Shown here: piece after piece, positions 12,701 through 24,900 of the stretch
Numbering within the stretch: position 1 is the stretch's first letter
Layout: the number at the start of each line of letters is the position of its first letter
NCBI GenBank assembly: GCA_014058105.1
Contig: JACGCM010001747.1
Coordinates: forward strand, 3,286,001 to 3,350,000
Direction: 5' to 3'
DNA length: 64,000 nucleotides
DNA from: Kingdonia uniflora
Taxonomy: Eukaryota > Streptophyta > Magnoliopsida > Ranunculales > Circaeasteraceae
Translations under genes and position numbers: made by a program
Notes under the pieces: model-generated
What the model was told of the DNA's origin: nothing
Database searches by the model: none
What the model saw: the letters and a program-made list of their open reading frames with translations, nothing else

Positions 12701-14595
12701 ATGTAGTTTTAGAATGCTATTCTGTTTATAAGATGGAGGTAGACATACACATTTGTTAGGAAGAATAATTTTGTACCAGTGAGTTGCACTGTTTTTAGCT
12801 AGAGGCCTAACTTATGTATCGGTAATCCTACTGTAATTTCTGCAGGTGTTCCTATTCCAAAAGGCTGCTCTGTATAAGTGTAACATGGCTGGAAAGCCTT
12901 CAGTGGTAACTCGTGTTGTGGACAGTATGACTGACAACCTGAGACCAACTCGTGCGGAGGCAACTGATGTGGCTAATGCCATACTTGATGGTAAGTACGA
13001 ATCTACTACAGCAAGTTGTAGCTACCTACATATTTGTGATCAGCTATAGTTCACTCATTACAAGTCCAACTTATTTTTTATGTAGTTATTGGTATCAGTA
13101 GTTGTTTTCTGTAGCAAATTCCATGATCATAACCCTCTCCTCCCTCAACTTTTTATTGGTGCAGGTAGTGATGCTATTCTTTTGGGTGCTGAGACTCTAC
13201 GAGGATTATATCCTGTTGAGACCATCTCCATCGTCGGAAAAATTTGTGCTGAGGTACAACTCACATTGTTTTTAGTTGACAGTGTATTTCTTCTGCCCCC
13301 TTGGGCTGGGTTTTCAAATGGAACTTTCAGAAAGTGCCAACAACTAGAATAATCTTTATAATGTCTTGTGGAAATTTTCAGGCAGAGAAGGTTTTCAACC
13401 AGGACCTATATTTCAAGAAGACAGTTAAATATGTTGGAGAACCAATGACCCACTTGGAGTCTATTGCCTCTTCTGCGGTATGTTTTGTTTATGGTTGTCA
13501 GTTTCAAGATTTTTTTTTCTACAAGCTTATAATCGTGGTTGTTTATTTAGGTACGTGCGGCAATTAAGGTGAAGGCATCTGTTATTATTGTTTTCACATC
13601 TTCTGGAAGAGCTGCAAGGTATTAAAAGTCTTGATGATTCGTCTATTCTATATCTTTTAGTGCAACTTGTCATGTTAAGATTCTATCGTATTCACAATGT
13701 CCATAATTTTATTCCTGGTTGCAGATTGATTGCAAAGTATAGACCAACGATGCCTGTTCTATCAGTTGTTGTCCCTCGGCTGAAAACGAATCAACTCAAG
13801 TGGAATTTTACTGGTGCCTTTGAGGTGTGTAGTTTTTTTATTTCTTTTTCTGATGATTGTAAAAAAGAAACAATGTACACCCCTAAAAAGAACAAGGAAC
13901 AACTAAACCCGCCTCTCCAAGTGGAGAAAAAGCAAATAGAAAGTATAACAAGACTACACCTAGACCTATCAAAGTGAAACCCGTGATCGTCTCTCCACTT
14001 AATCATAAGCGACTCAAAAGATGTCGTCGACATTATCCGAAGCGGCAAAGCTTTAATTGACACCAACACCGATGATCTCGACTATTTTATTACATATTAA
14101 TATATTTTTATGTTCCAACTTATTTATATTTTAATGTACCAAATGTGATTGTTGATAACTTTCTCATATTTTGACGTTACTAATTAGACATCGATACGTA
14201 ACCAAACTATGTTTCAGTTCTAAAGGTTTGTTTTGATCCGTATTTGACGTGGTCATGTCTAATGGAAGTGGCTTATTATGTTGTGGTGATTGGACAGGCA
14301 AGGCAATCACTTATTGTTAGAGGCCTATTTCCCATGCTTGCAGACCCTCGTCATCCAGTAAGCTCTTTTCCTAGTTTTTATTTATGATTGTTAAGTTTGA
14401 TGACATATGAGTTCTTACCGACATAAATCTCCACCCCTGCAGGCTGAATCTACTAATGCTACAAACGAATCAGTTCTGAAGGTTGCCTTGGATCACGGTA
14501 AAGCTTCTGGTGTAATAAAGTCACATGACAGGGTCGTCGTTTGCCAAAAAGTAGGTGATGCATCTGTGGTGAAAATCATTGAGCTAGAGGACTAA
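6740..14595 (+). CDS. Cytosolic pyruvate kinase, 16 exons, intact
   Basis: It transfers phosphate from phosphoenolpyruvate to ADP, giving pyruvate and ATP (last step of glycolysis). Exons: 6740-6808, 6888-6984, 7879-7976, 8075-8230, 8489-8566, 10261-10392, 10747-10827, 11056-11127, 11271-11360, 12846-12990, 13165-13253, 13382-13477, 13551-13618, 13725-13824, 14298-14357, 14443-14595. All introns are GT-AG and phases match, giving 527 residues, the size I recall for the Arabidopsis At3g52990 protein, whose N-terminus also starts near-identically ([12 protein letters not shown]). That supports the first ATG rather than Met14. Motifs: [11 protein letters not shown] (32-42); [10 protein letters not shown] with catalytic Lys256; SRGNLGID (279-286), where most kinases have [16 protein letters not shown] and [12 protein letters not shown] in the active-site helix region; the C-terminal domain ends in VVKIIELED. 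No transit peptide is visible, so it is placed in the cytosol. Confidence 0.96.
8906..8938 (-). repeat. Helitron-like 3' terminus in pyruvate kinase intron 5
   Basis: Read on the minus strand, a GC-rich hairpin (GTTGCACGCG, loop, then its complement with one bulge; 8938-8914) is followed by a short spacer and CTAG, next to a T. A hairpin just before CTRR at an A|T site is the Helitron 3' signature. The matching 5' TC end should lie to the right, somewhere before ~9700, but I cannot place it. This could equally be an unrelated hairpin. Confidence 0.35.
9095..9640. repeat. LTR-derived insert in intron 5 with a palindrome array
   Basis: The 12-base perfect palindrome TCGTTCGAACGA occurs seven times, at 9367, 9420, 9440, 9460, 9480, 9532 and 9553, with a variant at ~9355. 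Four of these lie in a 20-bp tandem array: three units of CGTTCGAACGAAACTCAACT (one base varies) at 9421-9480, plus a partial fourth to 9493. The complement of its context (GGAATTTTGGCCCA) matches the solo LTR at 36548-39442 (GGAATTTGGCCCA at ~37309). I infer that this part of the intron is a fragment of a related LTR, inserted in the opposite orientation. The ends are not defined. Confidence 0.6.
9714..9880. repeat. Imperfect direct repeat, ~96-bp period, intron 5
   Basis: The series GGCTTAGGGC..TTTACT, TTGATCACTAAA and GGATTGGGC appears at ~9714-9790 and again at ~9810-9880 with moderate divergence. It is non-coding and of no known function. Confidence 0.5.
11764..11917. repeat. Two tandem copies of a 77-bp unit in intron 9
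   Basis: The unit starting CTACTAGAATATAAAC at 11764 repeats from 11841 with a single difference (C to A). Such near-identity points to a recent duplication. It lies inside the 1.5-kb intron between exons 9 and 10. Confidence 0.9.
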
Positions 14596-14779
14596 AAACC
14601 ATTCTCCTTTCTCACCCTTTTGAAGTTTACCCTCATAATTTTTTTGCGATCTGCCCATATAGCTTACTGAAATCTCGTAGTTTACAGGAGATCGCATAAA
14701 TGTATGAAAAGAGTGTACATTGAGGCAGGTCTTACTCTTAGACGTACTTTAATATTTATTCCCCCTTTTGCTGGTATAA

Positions 14780-14785
14780 AATAAA
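14780..14785 (+). terminator. Candidate polyadenylation signal of the pyruvate kinase gene
   Basis: A canonical AATAAA lies 185 bases after the stop codon in AT-rich sequence. Plant poly(A) signals are loose, so the exact cleavage site is unknown. Confidence 0.35.
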
Positions 14786-15320
14786 CTTCTCAAATTTTCA
14801 AATATGTGTTAAGGTTCAAGATTAGATCTACTTATGAACTTGAAATTCTAGTAAGCGAACTATTATTATGTGAACACAAGTATACATTCTCATATTAATT
14901 TGAAGATGTTTCTAGCTCCGAGATACTTATCTCATTAAAACAGGTTTGGCTGAAAATTATTCCTCACTGCTTTGTTTACAGAGAAGAGTACATTTCTTCC
15001 ACCTTGATACTTAATGGGAGCTACACCTAGGTCTAATTTCGCCGGAAAAGTACAGTGACGGAAAAAACGTAAAGCAATCTAGGATACAGTGAGATTTTTG
15101 GTCTTAATTCATAGTCAAGGAAGCTTCAAAGATCATATAACAATTAGGGAAGAGTGAAAGGACATGAGAAATTCAATGGCTAAGTCTCTGAATACGAGAA
15201 GAATGTAACTTGTACTACAATATATACTACACTCATACTTGCTGGAGATGCTCTTAAACGGCAAGTCTACAAACATTATTAATAAAGAAATAAAATTATT
15301 CTTGTTTAGCACAACAAGAA

Positions 15321-15393
15321 GCACCCGTGGCCTAATGGATAAGGCGTCTGACTTCTAATCAGGCGATTGTGGGTTCGAGTCCCACCGGGTGTG
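15321..15393 (+). tRNA. tRNA-Arg, anticodon UCU
   Basis: The 73-base gene folds as a full cloverleaf. The acceptor stem GCACCCG pairs with CGGGTGT (first pair G-U). The anticodon loop CTTCTAA gives anticodon UCU, reading AGA arginine codons. The T arm is GTGGG-TTCGAGT-CCCAC. The 3' CCA is not encoded, as usual for nuclear genes, and no intron is present. It lies in the space between the two convergent protein genes. A short T run (TTTCTTTTT) from 15397 can serve as the RNA polymerase III terminator. Confidence 0.95.
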
Positions 15394-15998
15394 TATTTCT
15401 TTTTACCTCGCATTGTTCAGTTTAAGAGTATCCGGTATCCACGCCAACAGCACATTTAGCAGCGATTTTAGTTATGAAGCATTTCAATGTCTACAAAAGT
15501 TTCGAGGCATATTTCTCTTCAAGGAAACACAATTTGATAATCATTGCAGAGGAATACTCATACCAGCACTGAATAAGCCCTTGCTCAACCCAATGTGGGA
15601 CGAGAATGATTTCTCAAGCCAAGGCCGCCGAATATGTATGTATTTCACCGAGACCAAATGTTACAGCTTAGAAATACTTGAGCTGAAGACCACTCTCAAA
15701 CACTGCAGTACAACCTGAGGACCACATTCAAACAAAGATGAAATGCAAGCTTGAAATGCAATAAAGACACTATTTTGGTTACACTGGACTCGCAAATATA
15801 ATCATAAATCCCTTCATCTCTAAAGCTATTTCCTTGTCATCATAAATACATTTGATTATCAGAAACTCAGATCACGGTCTCCCCCACTATAAAAACTAAG
15901 ACCGCAGGCGTGAGCAAAATCACCCTTCTATAAATACTCCTTAAAAGATGATACAAAGTTAAACCATAACTTTATGTACACATAAGCTAACTGGTGGT
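15394..15998. other. Intergenic stretch between the tRNA and methyltransferase 3' ends
   Basis: It must contain the 3' untranslated region of the minus-strand methyltransferase gene. A plus-strand ORF at 15389-15718 overlaps the tRNA, resembles nothing I know, and is discounted. Confidence 0.4.
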
Positions 15999-18900
15999 TT
16001 ATACTGAATCTAAGAAGTATTGCAGATCCAAGGGTTCTGAGTACCGCAGCTCTGTTGGCCCAGGACCCAAGAGTCCTTTTGCTTGCTCTGGAATTGGACT
16101 AATTGGTTCCCAGTTACGCCTCTTTTCATCATCTCGCCATTCCTGACACAAGCAAAACCAAGCAAATGCAACCTCAGCGATCAAATAGTGTAGAAACTAC
16201 GAAGAAACGCACTTTCGAGCCTTGAAAATACTTACTTCTTCGTAAATATATTCATCATCCTGTTGAGGAGTGGAAATTGGGGGGACATTATCTGGATCAG
16301 GTTTTTGAAATATAAACGTGGTATACAGTCCTGCAAAACGGAAAGACAAAAGTTCAGAGATCCTAAAAAAGAGTTTTTTATATTGTTGTGAAGTGAAGAT
16401 GGAAAGACATGATTGCATTACCTAATATATCGAAGGACCGAGACAGAAGTTTTCCTTTAGCATCGACAAGAACGTTTGGACCGGCATTAAAAAGCATTTC
16501 AGCAAATTGTGCTCTTCAACAAATAATTAAAACTTTACAAGCTTGCAGATATTATATAATGCTGAGATACAAAAATAGAGGGAATGGAAGACAAATCATG
16601 TTGAAAATTTATTTTTTTAAGTTGAGCACAAATGCCCACTTTACGAAGGAGTTTTTTTAGTAAAAATTAGAAAACTGAATCGGTAAAAAAAAACCCGCAC
16701 ATATAAGCTGATAACTAAAGGTAAGACTCTAGTTACGATCTTTAGCAAGAGGACTTACAAATTTAGTACAGATGTTTGTAATTATGGGAGTTTTGTCATT
16801 TGGAAATTCGTTACAAGTTTTCATAATCATATTTATAATTTTAGTGTATCCAACACAGATAGCATCCTGCTCTGTAACCAAAGTAGCTTCAAAACCTAAA
16901 AAGAACACTTTCAAACCAGCTGCCTACCATCTGGCTTCTAAGCTATAGCTTTAGTTAAATTCACTCTACATATGTAGTTAGCGAACCAGAACTAAGTTCA
17001 TATAGCAAATGCCTTTCCAAAGGGTGTCATCTACTTTTTACGTTTAAGGAGTGATCAGGCGGTAGCCAATTGGCAAAAATAGCCATTAAAACAGGTAGAC
17101 TCCCTTACAAAGGCACATTTTAAGGTCCCCAGAAAGGTTCAGCAACATGTGTAACGCATTGAATCTTACCAGGATTCTTTAACCAAAAAGGGTAGACACA
17201 CTTTCAAAGGACGGCTATATTTTGCTTAGGGAAATAAAATATGAGTCTGTTGGAATCTTTGGAGAAGGTTTAGCTTAGTAGGCGATGAAAATGCTAGAAT
17301 ATCTCAGATTTAGTAGAACCTTGGATGTTCTTAGAGTAATTTACAGAATTCATAAAGTGAAAATGGTGGTACGGTGGAGGCATAAGATCCAGTAGAAGTC
17401 CTCTAGAATTCCAAGAAACTCATACGCCTTTAGTTATAAGAAGTTAAAGCTACTGTATTAAAGGCACAAATCACAAGAAAGTTTACAGCAAAACACTAAA
17501 TAGAGACCAAGCCAATAAATAACTTGTTCAAAAAACCACACTTAAAAAAGAAGACATGCCAGGATCTCAACATTTCAAATAAAAGAACAAGTTGCACAAT
17601 GATGTTCAATTACCTATTATCATCGTAGAACTCGGTCAAGTTCTGAATCTCTACATATTCAAGACCAGCTTCTCTGGCCAACCTGGTTTAATCAATGAAC
17701 ATTTTCTTATTATCAGAAACTATGTTAACCATAGCTTCAAAATGACCAAACAAACAAAGAAATAAATAAAATTAGTTCTTCTGTTTCATTAATGTTTATA
17801 ATTACCTGATCAAACTCGGAAAATGGACCAAGCAGTGGGTTTCCGAAAAAACTTCGTTAGTGAATTTCAGCTGGTACTTTTTACCGAATAATGGGAACCT
17901 GAAAATAAGTTTTCATGTTAAACTGAGAAGAGTTCAAATAGATTCACTAGTGTATCTAATCTAACAAGGTACAGAAAAAAAAAACATTCAGATGTAAAGA
18001 TGTTATTTTACTTCTCTTCTTCAACTTCAAAAGTGATCATGTAGCTCTCTGATCGAACACAGTTTGGAACTGTGTTAGGCTTCATGCCACCTGCTCTGTT
18101 GTGTGATGCTTCAACATTCTTTTGGTACTTCGCCCTGAAATGTAATAATGTTCACATAAGTCATGCCACTATGAGGAGAAACTGTATTTGATGTTAGATC
18201 ATAAAGGCTAGAGATTAAAATAAAAGAGAAAAGGGGCTCGAATTCGGATATGGCATATAATTTCACAAGTGGCCAATATGGGTGATGTTCCATGAGATAC
18301 AAACACAATGTTGGAACAAGGAGGGGTTGGGTCAACTTGCTAGTATGATTCAAAAGCCTTTCTATACAGACAAAGCCACAGCAAAAAAGTAAACAATTTG
18401 CAAGAATCTGCATAGAAGTTAATGTGAGTGACGAGCTCCCTGACCAAGTTACAATTGAAGTGGATGAGAAATACAACATTATAGTGGGAGTGGACTATAA
18501 CTGGGTACCACCCAGTGTGAAGGGTGCAAGAATATTTAGTGGGATTTAAGTTTAAGTACTTAGAGCTGGACATTTTAGTGGCTAATTTTATGATTCAATT
18601 ACTATATAAAACAGTCCCTAAAGAGTTTACAGACTAGACAAGGAATTAGCAATTTCAAGTATTTAGTGCTGGAAGTTTTAGTGGCTCTTTTATGGTGTAA
18701 TTACTATGTAAAACAGTGTTAATCAAGAGAGGGTTTTGGGTTTTTATTTGGTACCCCAATTTTTTTTCCAGGGGATACGCCCTCGAACATTCGAAACATT
18801 CGAAATGATCCTTGAATCCAACCCGCTTAACTTCACCGCTTCCCCCTAAGCCTCAAATCCTGGCTCCGTCCGTCTCTGAGGGTGGTCTGGTTGTAAGAGA

Positions 18901-21900
18901 TATTAAAAATTGTAACATAGCCTCTATAATTAGACATATTTGGGCTATTTTCTCTTCAAAATATATTATTTGGCAGGAGTGGGTGCAAAAGAATTTCATT
19001 AGGAGTAAAAAATATTAGGATCTCAAAATCCCTAGGATGCCTCTTGGTGTTGGAAGAAAATTCTAAAACATAGAGAGAAAGCAAGTAAGTTCACCTTGCA
19101 CCTAATAGGTAATGTGGAGAAAAATGCTTTACGCCCTGGCACCCTTTAGGCATTTTTTTCTACTAGATTCCCCCACCGCCTAACCCCCTTCCAATACATT
19201 TTTACCTTGAATAGAAAAAGCTAAAACTGGAGTGCTCATTAACAATAATACCTGGTGCATTTCTGAGCATTACAGTCATATTTTAGGGGATATTGTCTCT
19301 CTCTTGCATGCTGTTAAGATCCATGAGGGTGTTGCTGATCAGGTCGTCAAGACCACCAACCCCAAGGCCGAGTACAGCCTTAAATCCACATATGAGAAGT
19401 TGAGAATGCGCAGGATAGTGTGAGCTGGAGCAAGTTGGCTTGGTTTACTGGATCTATACCTAGGCATAGTTTTATAAGCTGGGAGGCCTTAAAAGGATCT
19501 CTAAGAACTCCACAAAAATTGAGTAATCGGGGTACTATTCAGGAAGTGAAATGTCTGCTTTATGGACCAAAGAAATGGATGAGAAACACTTGTTTGCTCA
19601 TGCCCCTACTCTAAATCCATCTAGAATGAGCTTATCATTTTTTATGGGGAATAGATGTAGACTGGTTTAGTGAGATCTATTATGTTTGATCTTGTAACGA
19701 CCCAATTTACGGAATCTCAGGCTTTTATATGGTTTACAGGCAGGACTCGAGGCGAGGAAACTTTTGTTGGATTTTTGGAGCGTTAGACGTATTTTACTTT
19801 TTGAAAAGATTTACGACGGACAAGGTGCGACAAGTTGAGGTGCAAAATTTTGCCACACGAGCGGGACCCTATTGAAACTATAGTTGGACAACACAACACT
19901 TATCCTTTATTTTGTGAAAACCGACTCAAAACATGAGAGAAAGAAAAAGGAAACTCCAAGTTCTTCGTATAAATCGACGATTGGAAGGCGAAAGCAAAGG
20001 TTTGATCTTAGAATTTCATACCAACGGATTCATATTGCATAGAGCTACGCAAGACTACCAAGAATTTCTAATTTTTGGTATCCCCAACATCTGATTTCAG
20101 ATCATTCTCCTTGGTTTCATGCTTACTTTAGCGGGTTTAATGATTGGTTAGTGTTTCCCCTCTTTTTGTTGAATCATACAAGCCTTATCTTATTGAATTG
20201 GGTTTTAATTGGAGTATTTGGGTATGTAAGGTCTGATTTTGTTATTGGGTATTGATTAATGGAGTTTTGAATAAAGTATAAACCTAATTACAACTAATTT
20301 GGTTATGGGAAGAGTTGATTCAAAGGGTTACAAGTCCAACTTGATGATTAAGGCATGGGTTATTGAATTTAGTGTGAATTGGGTTTGATTATGTTGTTCT
20401 TGAGCATGAATATACCTTGATTACATCTGATTTTGGTCTTGGATTAATGGGTATACGACTATCCGATGTTTAACTCATGTTTTGGCTAGTAATGGTTCAA
20501 TAAGGGTGTATATTAGTTTGATGTGCAGCTGATCCGTATTGTTTACAACAATAAATTGACTTAGTTGAGCATATTTTCATACTTCTAAGTATTGGGTATG
20601 ATTAGTAGAAGCTATAGCATGATTATTAGGGACTTTGATGACATAACAGAGATTTCGGATATATTTTTGGGGCACTTGTATGAATCTGATTTTTGGTACA
20701 TGGGCATCAAGAAATTTTTTCAGTTTTATGATCTACAGGTTATAATTTATGTATTGGAAAAGTTTTGTTGGATTCCACAGAGTTTGCAGTTTTCGGATTT
20801 GGCTTTTGGCTTGCTTTTTGTTATCAAAGTCCCTAATAATCATACTAAAGCTTCTACTAATCATACCCAATTAGTTGTCCAATATCAAGCGGGGTCCTTG
20901 TACTTAGCCGAAGTTTGAAGAACGAATTGAGGAAAAGGAAAACCGTGGAGAGAGAGGGAGAAATCGTATAGAGAGGAAGAAAAATCGCCGTAGAGTGAGA
21001 GAGAAACCCACGAGAGAGGGATTTTTTTTTGTTATGATTGGAGTCCTCCCTTTTTGAGTTATATACCCAAGGGAGGACTCCTCTACATAGTGTTTTAGTA
21101 AAAGAGGGTAGTGAAGATAGAATCAATGACCCCTAAAAGGTTGTAAACCTTTGAATCAACTCTTCCCATAACCATATTAGCTGTAATTAGGTTTATACTT
21201 CATCCAAAACTCCATTAATCAATACCCAATAACAAAATTGGACCTTACATACCCAAATACTCAAACTAAAGTCCAATTAAAACCCAATTCAATAAGATAA
21301 GGCTTGTATGATTCAACATAAAGAGGGGAAACACTAACCAATCATTAAACCCGCAAAAGTAAGAATGGAACCAAAGAGAATGATCTGAAATCAGATGTTG
21401 GGAATGATGAAACTTACCAAAAATAAGAAATTCTTGGTTCTTTTGCGTAGCTCTTTGTGATACAAATCCGTTGGTGGGAACCATTAAAGCTTAGTTTAAG
21501 TTTGCAGCTTAGATAGTTTTTCTTAGGATCGGCTATTTCTCGGATATTAATCACTTTTATTATTTGAGAAGTTATTGTTTAATCATCTATTTATCTTATT
21601 TGCTAGTTCACATATTAGATCTGTAATCTTGCTAGTTTTGGGGTTTTTCACCCAATTCTGTTACAATCTTTTCAGATCCAGGATATGAGTCAGCTGAAGA
21701 GTTTTTCGAGCTCGTTGAGTACGGTGAGTGGCTGGGGAAAGTGAATCGGGAGCAGATCCCACAGCTTCGCAGGCCTAGGGTGGTGGGTGGTGGTGTATCC
21801 CAGATGTGTTATATATAAATACGATAGTGAGTATGATCGGAAGTTATGGAAGTGGTGGTTTACTCCAGGTGCCACGGAGGTGCCTGAGGAGGAGGAGGAC

Positions 21901-24900
21901 ACATCTGAGGATAAGTCCCCTTTTGATGCCGAGTCTCATGCTTAGTCTTTAGACTTGTACTTTTTGTTGGTGTTGTGTTTTCTGTAGTAATCTAGTAGTA
22001 GTAGATACTTTTACTTTGTACTCTAGTTGTAATAAACGTTGTTCGTATCTACATATCATCTTTTTGTTTGTACATTTGAGTATATTCCTTATATCTTTAT
22101 AAAAAATAAAAATAAAAATATTACAGGTTTCTAACAGATGTTAGTGGCTGAATACTTGTTGGTTGATACAACAGGGTTCCGACCCACGGTTTGGTGCTTG
22201 ACCCTGATAGTTTAGCACTTCTCTGGCCTAGGCAGGGGTGTGTTACAGATCTAATTGTAAAGGAAAATAAAGTCGAAGTCTCTTTTAAGGACTTACAATA
22301 AATTGATTATCATGCTAATAGAACTTTTACTGGCAAGTGGAATATAAATGCTCAGTTCACTATGAAAGCTCCTAAATACTGCAAGTGGGAAGCATCCCCT
22401 CAAGCAATCTATACCATTAACACTGATGGCTCTTAAATTAATGATGGGACTGGTATTGGATCAATTATAAGGAACACAGGAAAGCCTATAGCTGCTGTAA
22501 CTGGATCATCTACTAGTACATCCTCAGTTCCTTTGCTTGAGCTCATGACCTTTGAAGCTGGTATTTAATTAGCACTCAAGCATGCCCTAACAAAAGTTTG
22601 TATTGTGAATAATTCTGAAACAGTGGTCAATTAATTCAAACATCTGGGATCACATCCTTCGACTGCTAACTACACTTATAGAAAAAAATTGAACCTTATC
22701 AACAGGCTTAAGATGTTTGATATCAGGTATGCTTTTAGAGAAACAAATAGAGCTGCAGACAATGTGGCTAGGATGTACCCGATAGGGGATTTTGTTGAGA
22801 TTCTCCCTGATAATATCTCTGATGAATTGAAGTATATAGACAAGAGGATTCGGAGGGCACCAATGTGTGACAATAAGGACCTCCTTATTGCTCCGGCCTT
22901 TACTGAGGAATTTTTTTGTTCTTCCGTTTGTTTGTTGGAGTACCTGAGTGCTTAGCTTCAGTTTGGCTTGTCTTTCATGGCGCAGACAGAGTTAAGAAGG
23001 CAGTCACATTTCTTCTCATTCACTTGATGGCTATGTGCTTCACTTTTTTGGACCTAATGGTCTCAAGGTTTGCTAGTTTTCTTTTAGTTTAGTTTTTGTT
23101 AGTACATAATGGTAACTTTTAAATTTTAATGAGGCGGCTTCTGGCCTTTTGTGCATTGCTTCTCCTGTAGTATTTAATTTTTTTTCTCTCACTTGGTTAA
23201 CGGCTCTTCCCCCTCCTGCCTGTAGGAGGTAGAAGTTGTCCCCCTAAAATAATTGAAAGGTGAAGGTAGCCAATGCGAATGTGACCAAGGCTAGCAATAC
23301 ACATCATGAATCTTGCGACCGCAATGCAACATGTTGCGACTTTTTGCGATACATTAGGTGAAATACTTCATTTTAATCAATGTATACACCCACCAAATGT
23401 ATAGTTATTAATCGAATATGTGTTTCTCTTTTTCGTATTCAAGAGAACTAGATAATATTATTTGGGTCCGGATTTTATGTTTTATCAACATTTAATACTT
23501 TTCGAATTATGATAAGAGTATCTAGGTTTTGCATTATATAGAGATTTAATATTTCTGAATTATGGGTGTTTGTGTGAGCTTTTTAAATCAATGGGGTACA
23601 AATAAGAGACCAAGACCAAAGTTTTATATCTATTCTCATCTAAATGTTGGCTTCTTCTAGGCAAGCAGAGAATGTAGACTTTTAGTTATAATTTCCATTT
23701 TCATATTTTATTTCCACGGAAGTAAGCAGAGAACTTAAGAGTTTTTCCCCATAAGTAGCTATTCCTCACATGATAAACAACACATAGTTACAAAGTAATA
23801 CAAATTAAGGACCCCAAACAAAATTTAAAAAGAAGTATCAAATTTCATACCATATGGTAGATGAGTCAGGAGTAATACCGAAAAAATAACCCCCTGGCCT
23901 CAATATAGCCGACACATTGCGAAGAAGACTCCTTGCTCTCTCCTCCGTCTCAAAACACAACTGCATGTACAATTTATTTATTTTAAAATCCACATTCTAG
24001 GTTACAAAAACAACATCATAAATCATCAGACATAAATCAATGTTGTAAGATTATCTCCTACGGCTGTTTACAAAACTAAACGTTTTCTTTATTACTATGA
24101 GATGGTTAAAATGTCAAAAGTCTCAAGACTAGGGAGAGCTGCAATGACAATGTTTTCAATTTCTCCAAACAGCGACTATCGATAGGTTCCAAAGTATAGA
24201 CTAGCAATACTTTTACTCTAAAATTTGACAATCTACTATACCATTAGAGACAGTCTAACAATCGAAATGTCCAAAGAAGAAGAAAAATCATACCTGCAAA
24301 TGCTGCAAGCAACAAACGATATCCGCCGGAACACTCATCTCCCTTAATAAAGATTCCAAATTTTCCTGCAAAAAACAACATAAAGACGTAAACTTCAACA
24401 ATGGGTACTTTCCAAAGGTGTCAAACTTAACAATGAGTACTATTCTGAACTTCACTCACCACACAAGGGTCAGCCTCACAAAAATCTGCAGTGTGGGACT
24501 TCCTCTGACTCTCCCAAACCTCCCGAAAACCGCTTATTTCCGATGCCAAAGTATCTACACCCAAAAAACATACAAAACTGGTTATTTTTAAGTGTTTTAC
24601 TAAATACAAAATCAATACACTAAAAAGGGGGTCTTTGAAAACAGGATTTTTGATGATGAGGTCTTACCGATTCCAATGTAGTGACCTATTTGAGCTTCAT
24701 CCCACTTATCCATGTCTGCCCCATTCCCACAATATAAATCACAAACCTAAATTCACAAAAAAAAGTTCAAATTTAATTTGAGAGAGAGAGAGAGAGAGAG
24801 AGAGCATTACAGTGGCATAAGGCAAGACGAAGATCTTAATGAGAGAAGTTTTAGCAAACTCGTAAAGGCGACGGTGAGTCGACTCTGGTTTAGAAGAATT

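Larger units (their letters stand above)
19688..22252. mobile_element. Solo LTR, 2555 bp (19693-22247), gypsy type, with 5-bp target duplication
   Basis: It starts TGTAACGACCC and ends GGTGTGTTACA (TG...CA). A perfect GATCT flanks it at 19688-19692 and 22248-22252. No second copy of the start lies inside and there is no gag or pol, so this is a solo LTR left by recombination between two LTRs. Length and end style suggest a Tekay/Del-like chromovirus, which is an inference. It interrupts the LINE between its zf-RVT-like and RNase H parts, so it is the younger insertion. Confidence 0.8.
18770..23190 (+). mobile_element. LINE (L1-type) 3' fragment in intron 5, split by a solo LTR
   Basis: Plus-strand remains of a plant LINE ORF2. 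The end of the RT region lies at ~18880 (GGLVVRDIKNCNIASIIRHIW). A zf-RVT-like region follows at ~19310-19600 (YSLKSTYEKLR, WSKLAWFTGSIPRHSFISWE). After the insert, an RNase H domain lies at ~22415-22850 (NTDGS, GIGSIIRNTGKPIAA, ELMTFEAGI, RETNRAADNVARM). Several stops and frame breaks make it inactive. The 5' part of ORF2 and all of ORF1 are missing, as usual for 5'-truncated LINE copies. The outer ends and target duplication are not clear. It lies antisense to the methyltransferase gene. Confidence 0.8.

Noticed and set aside
15389..15718. 109-codon ORF beginning within the tRNA 3' end
   Set aside because: It overlaps the tRNA, has no similarity, and lies in the 3' space of two genes.
20593..20869. 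Inner inverted repeat called as a defined MITE
   Set aside because: The inverted arms are clear, but flanking bases show no 2-, 3- or 8-10-bp duplication, so I report it only as an inverted repeat.
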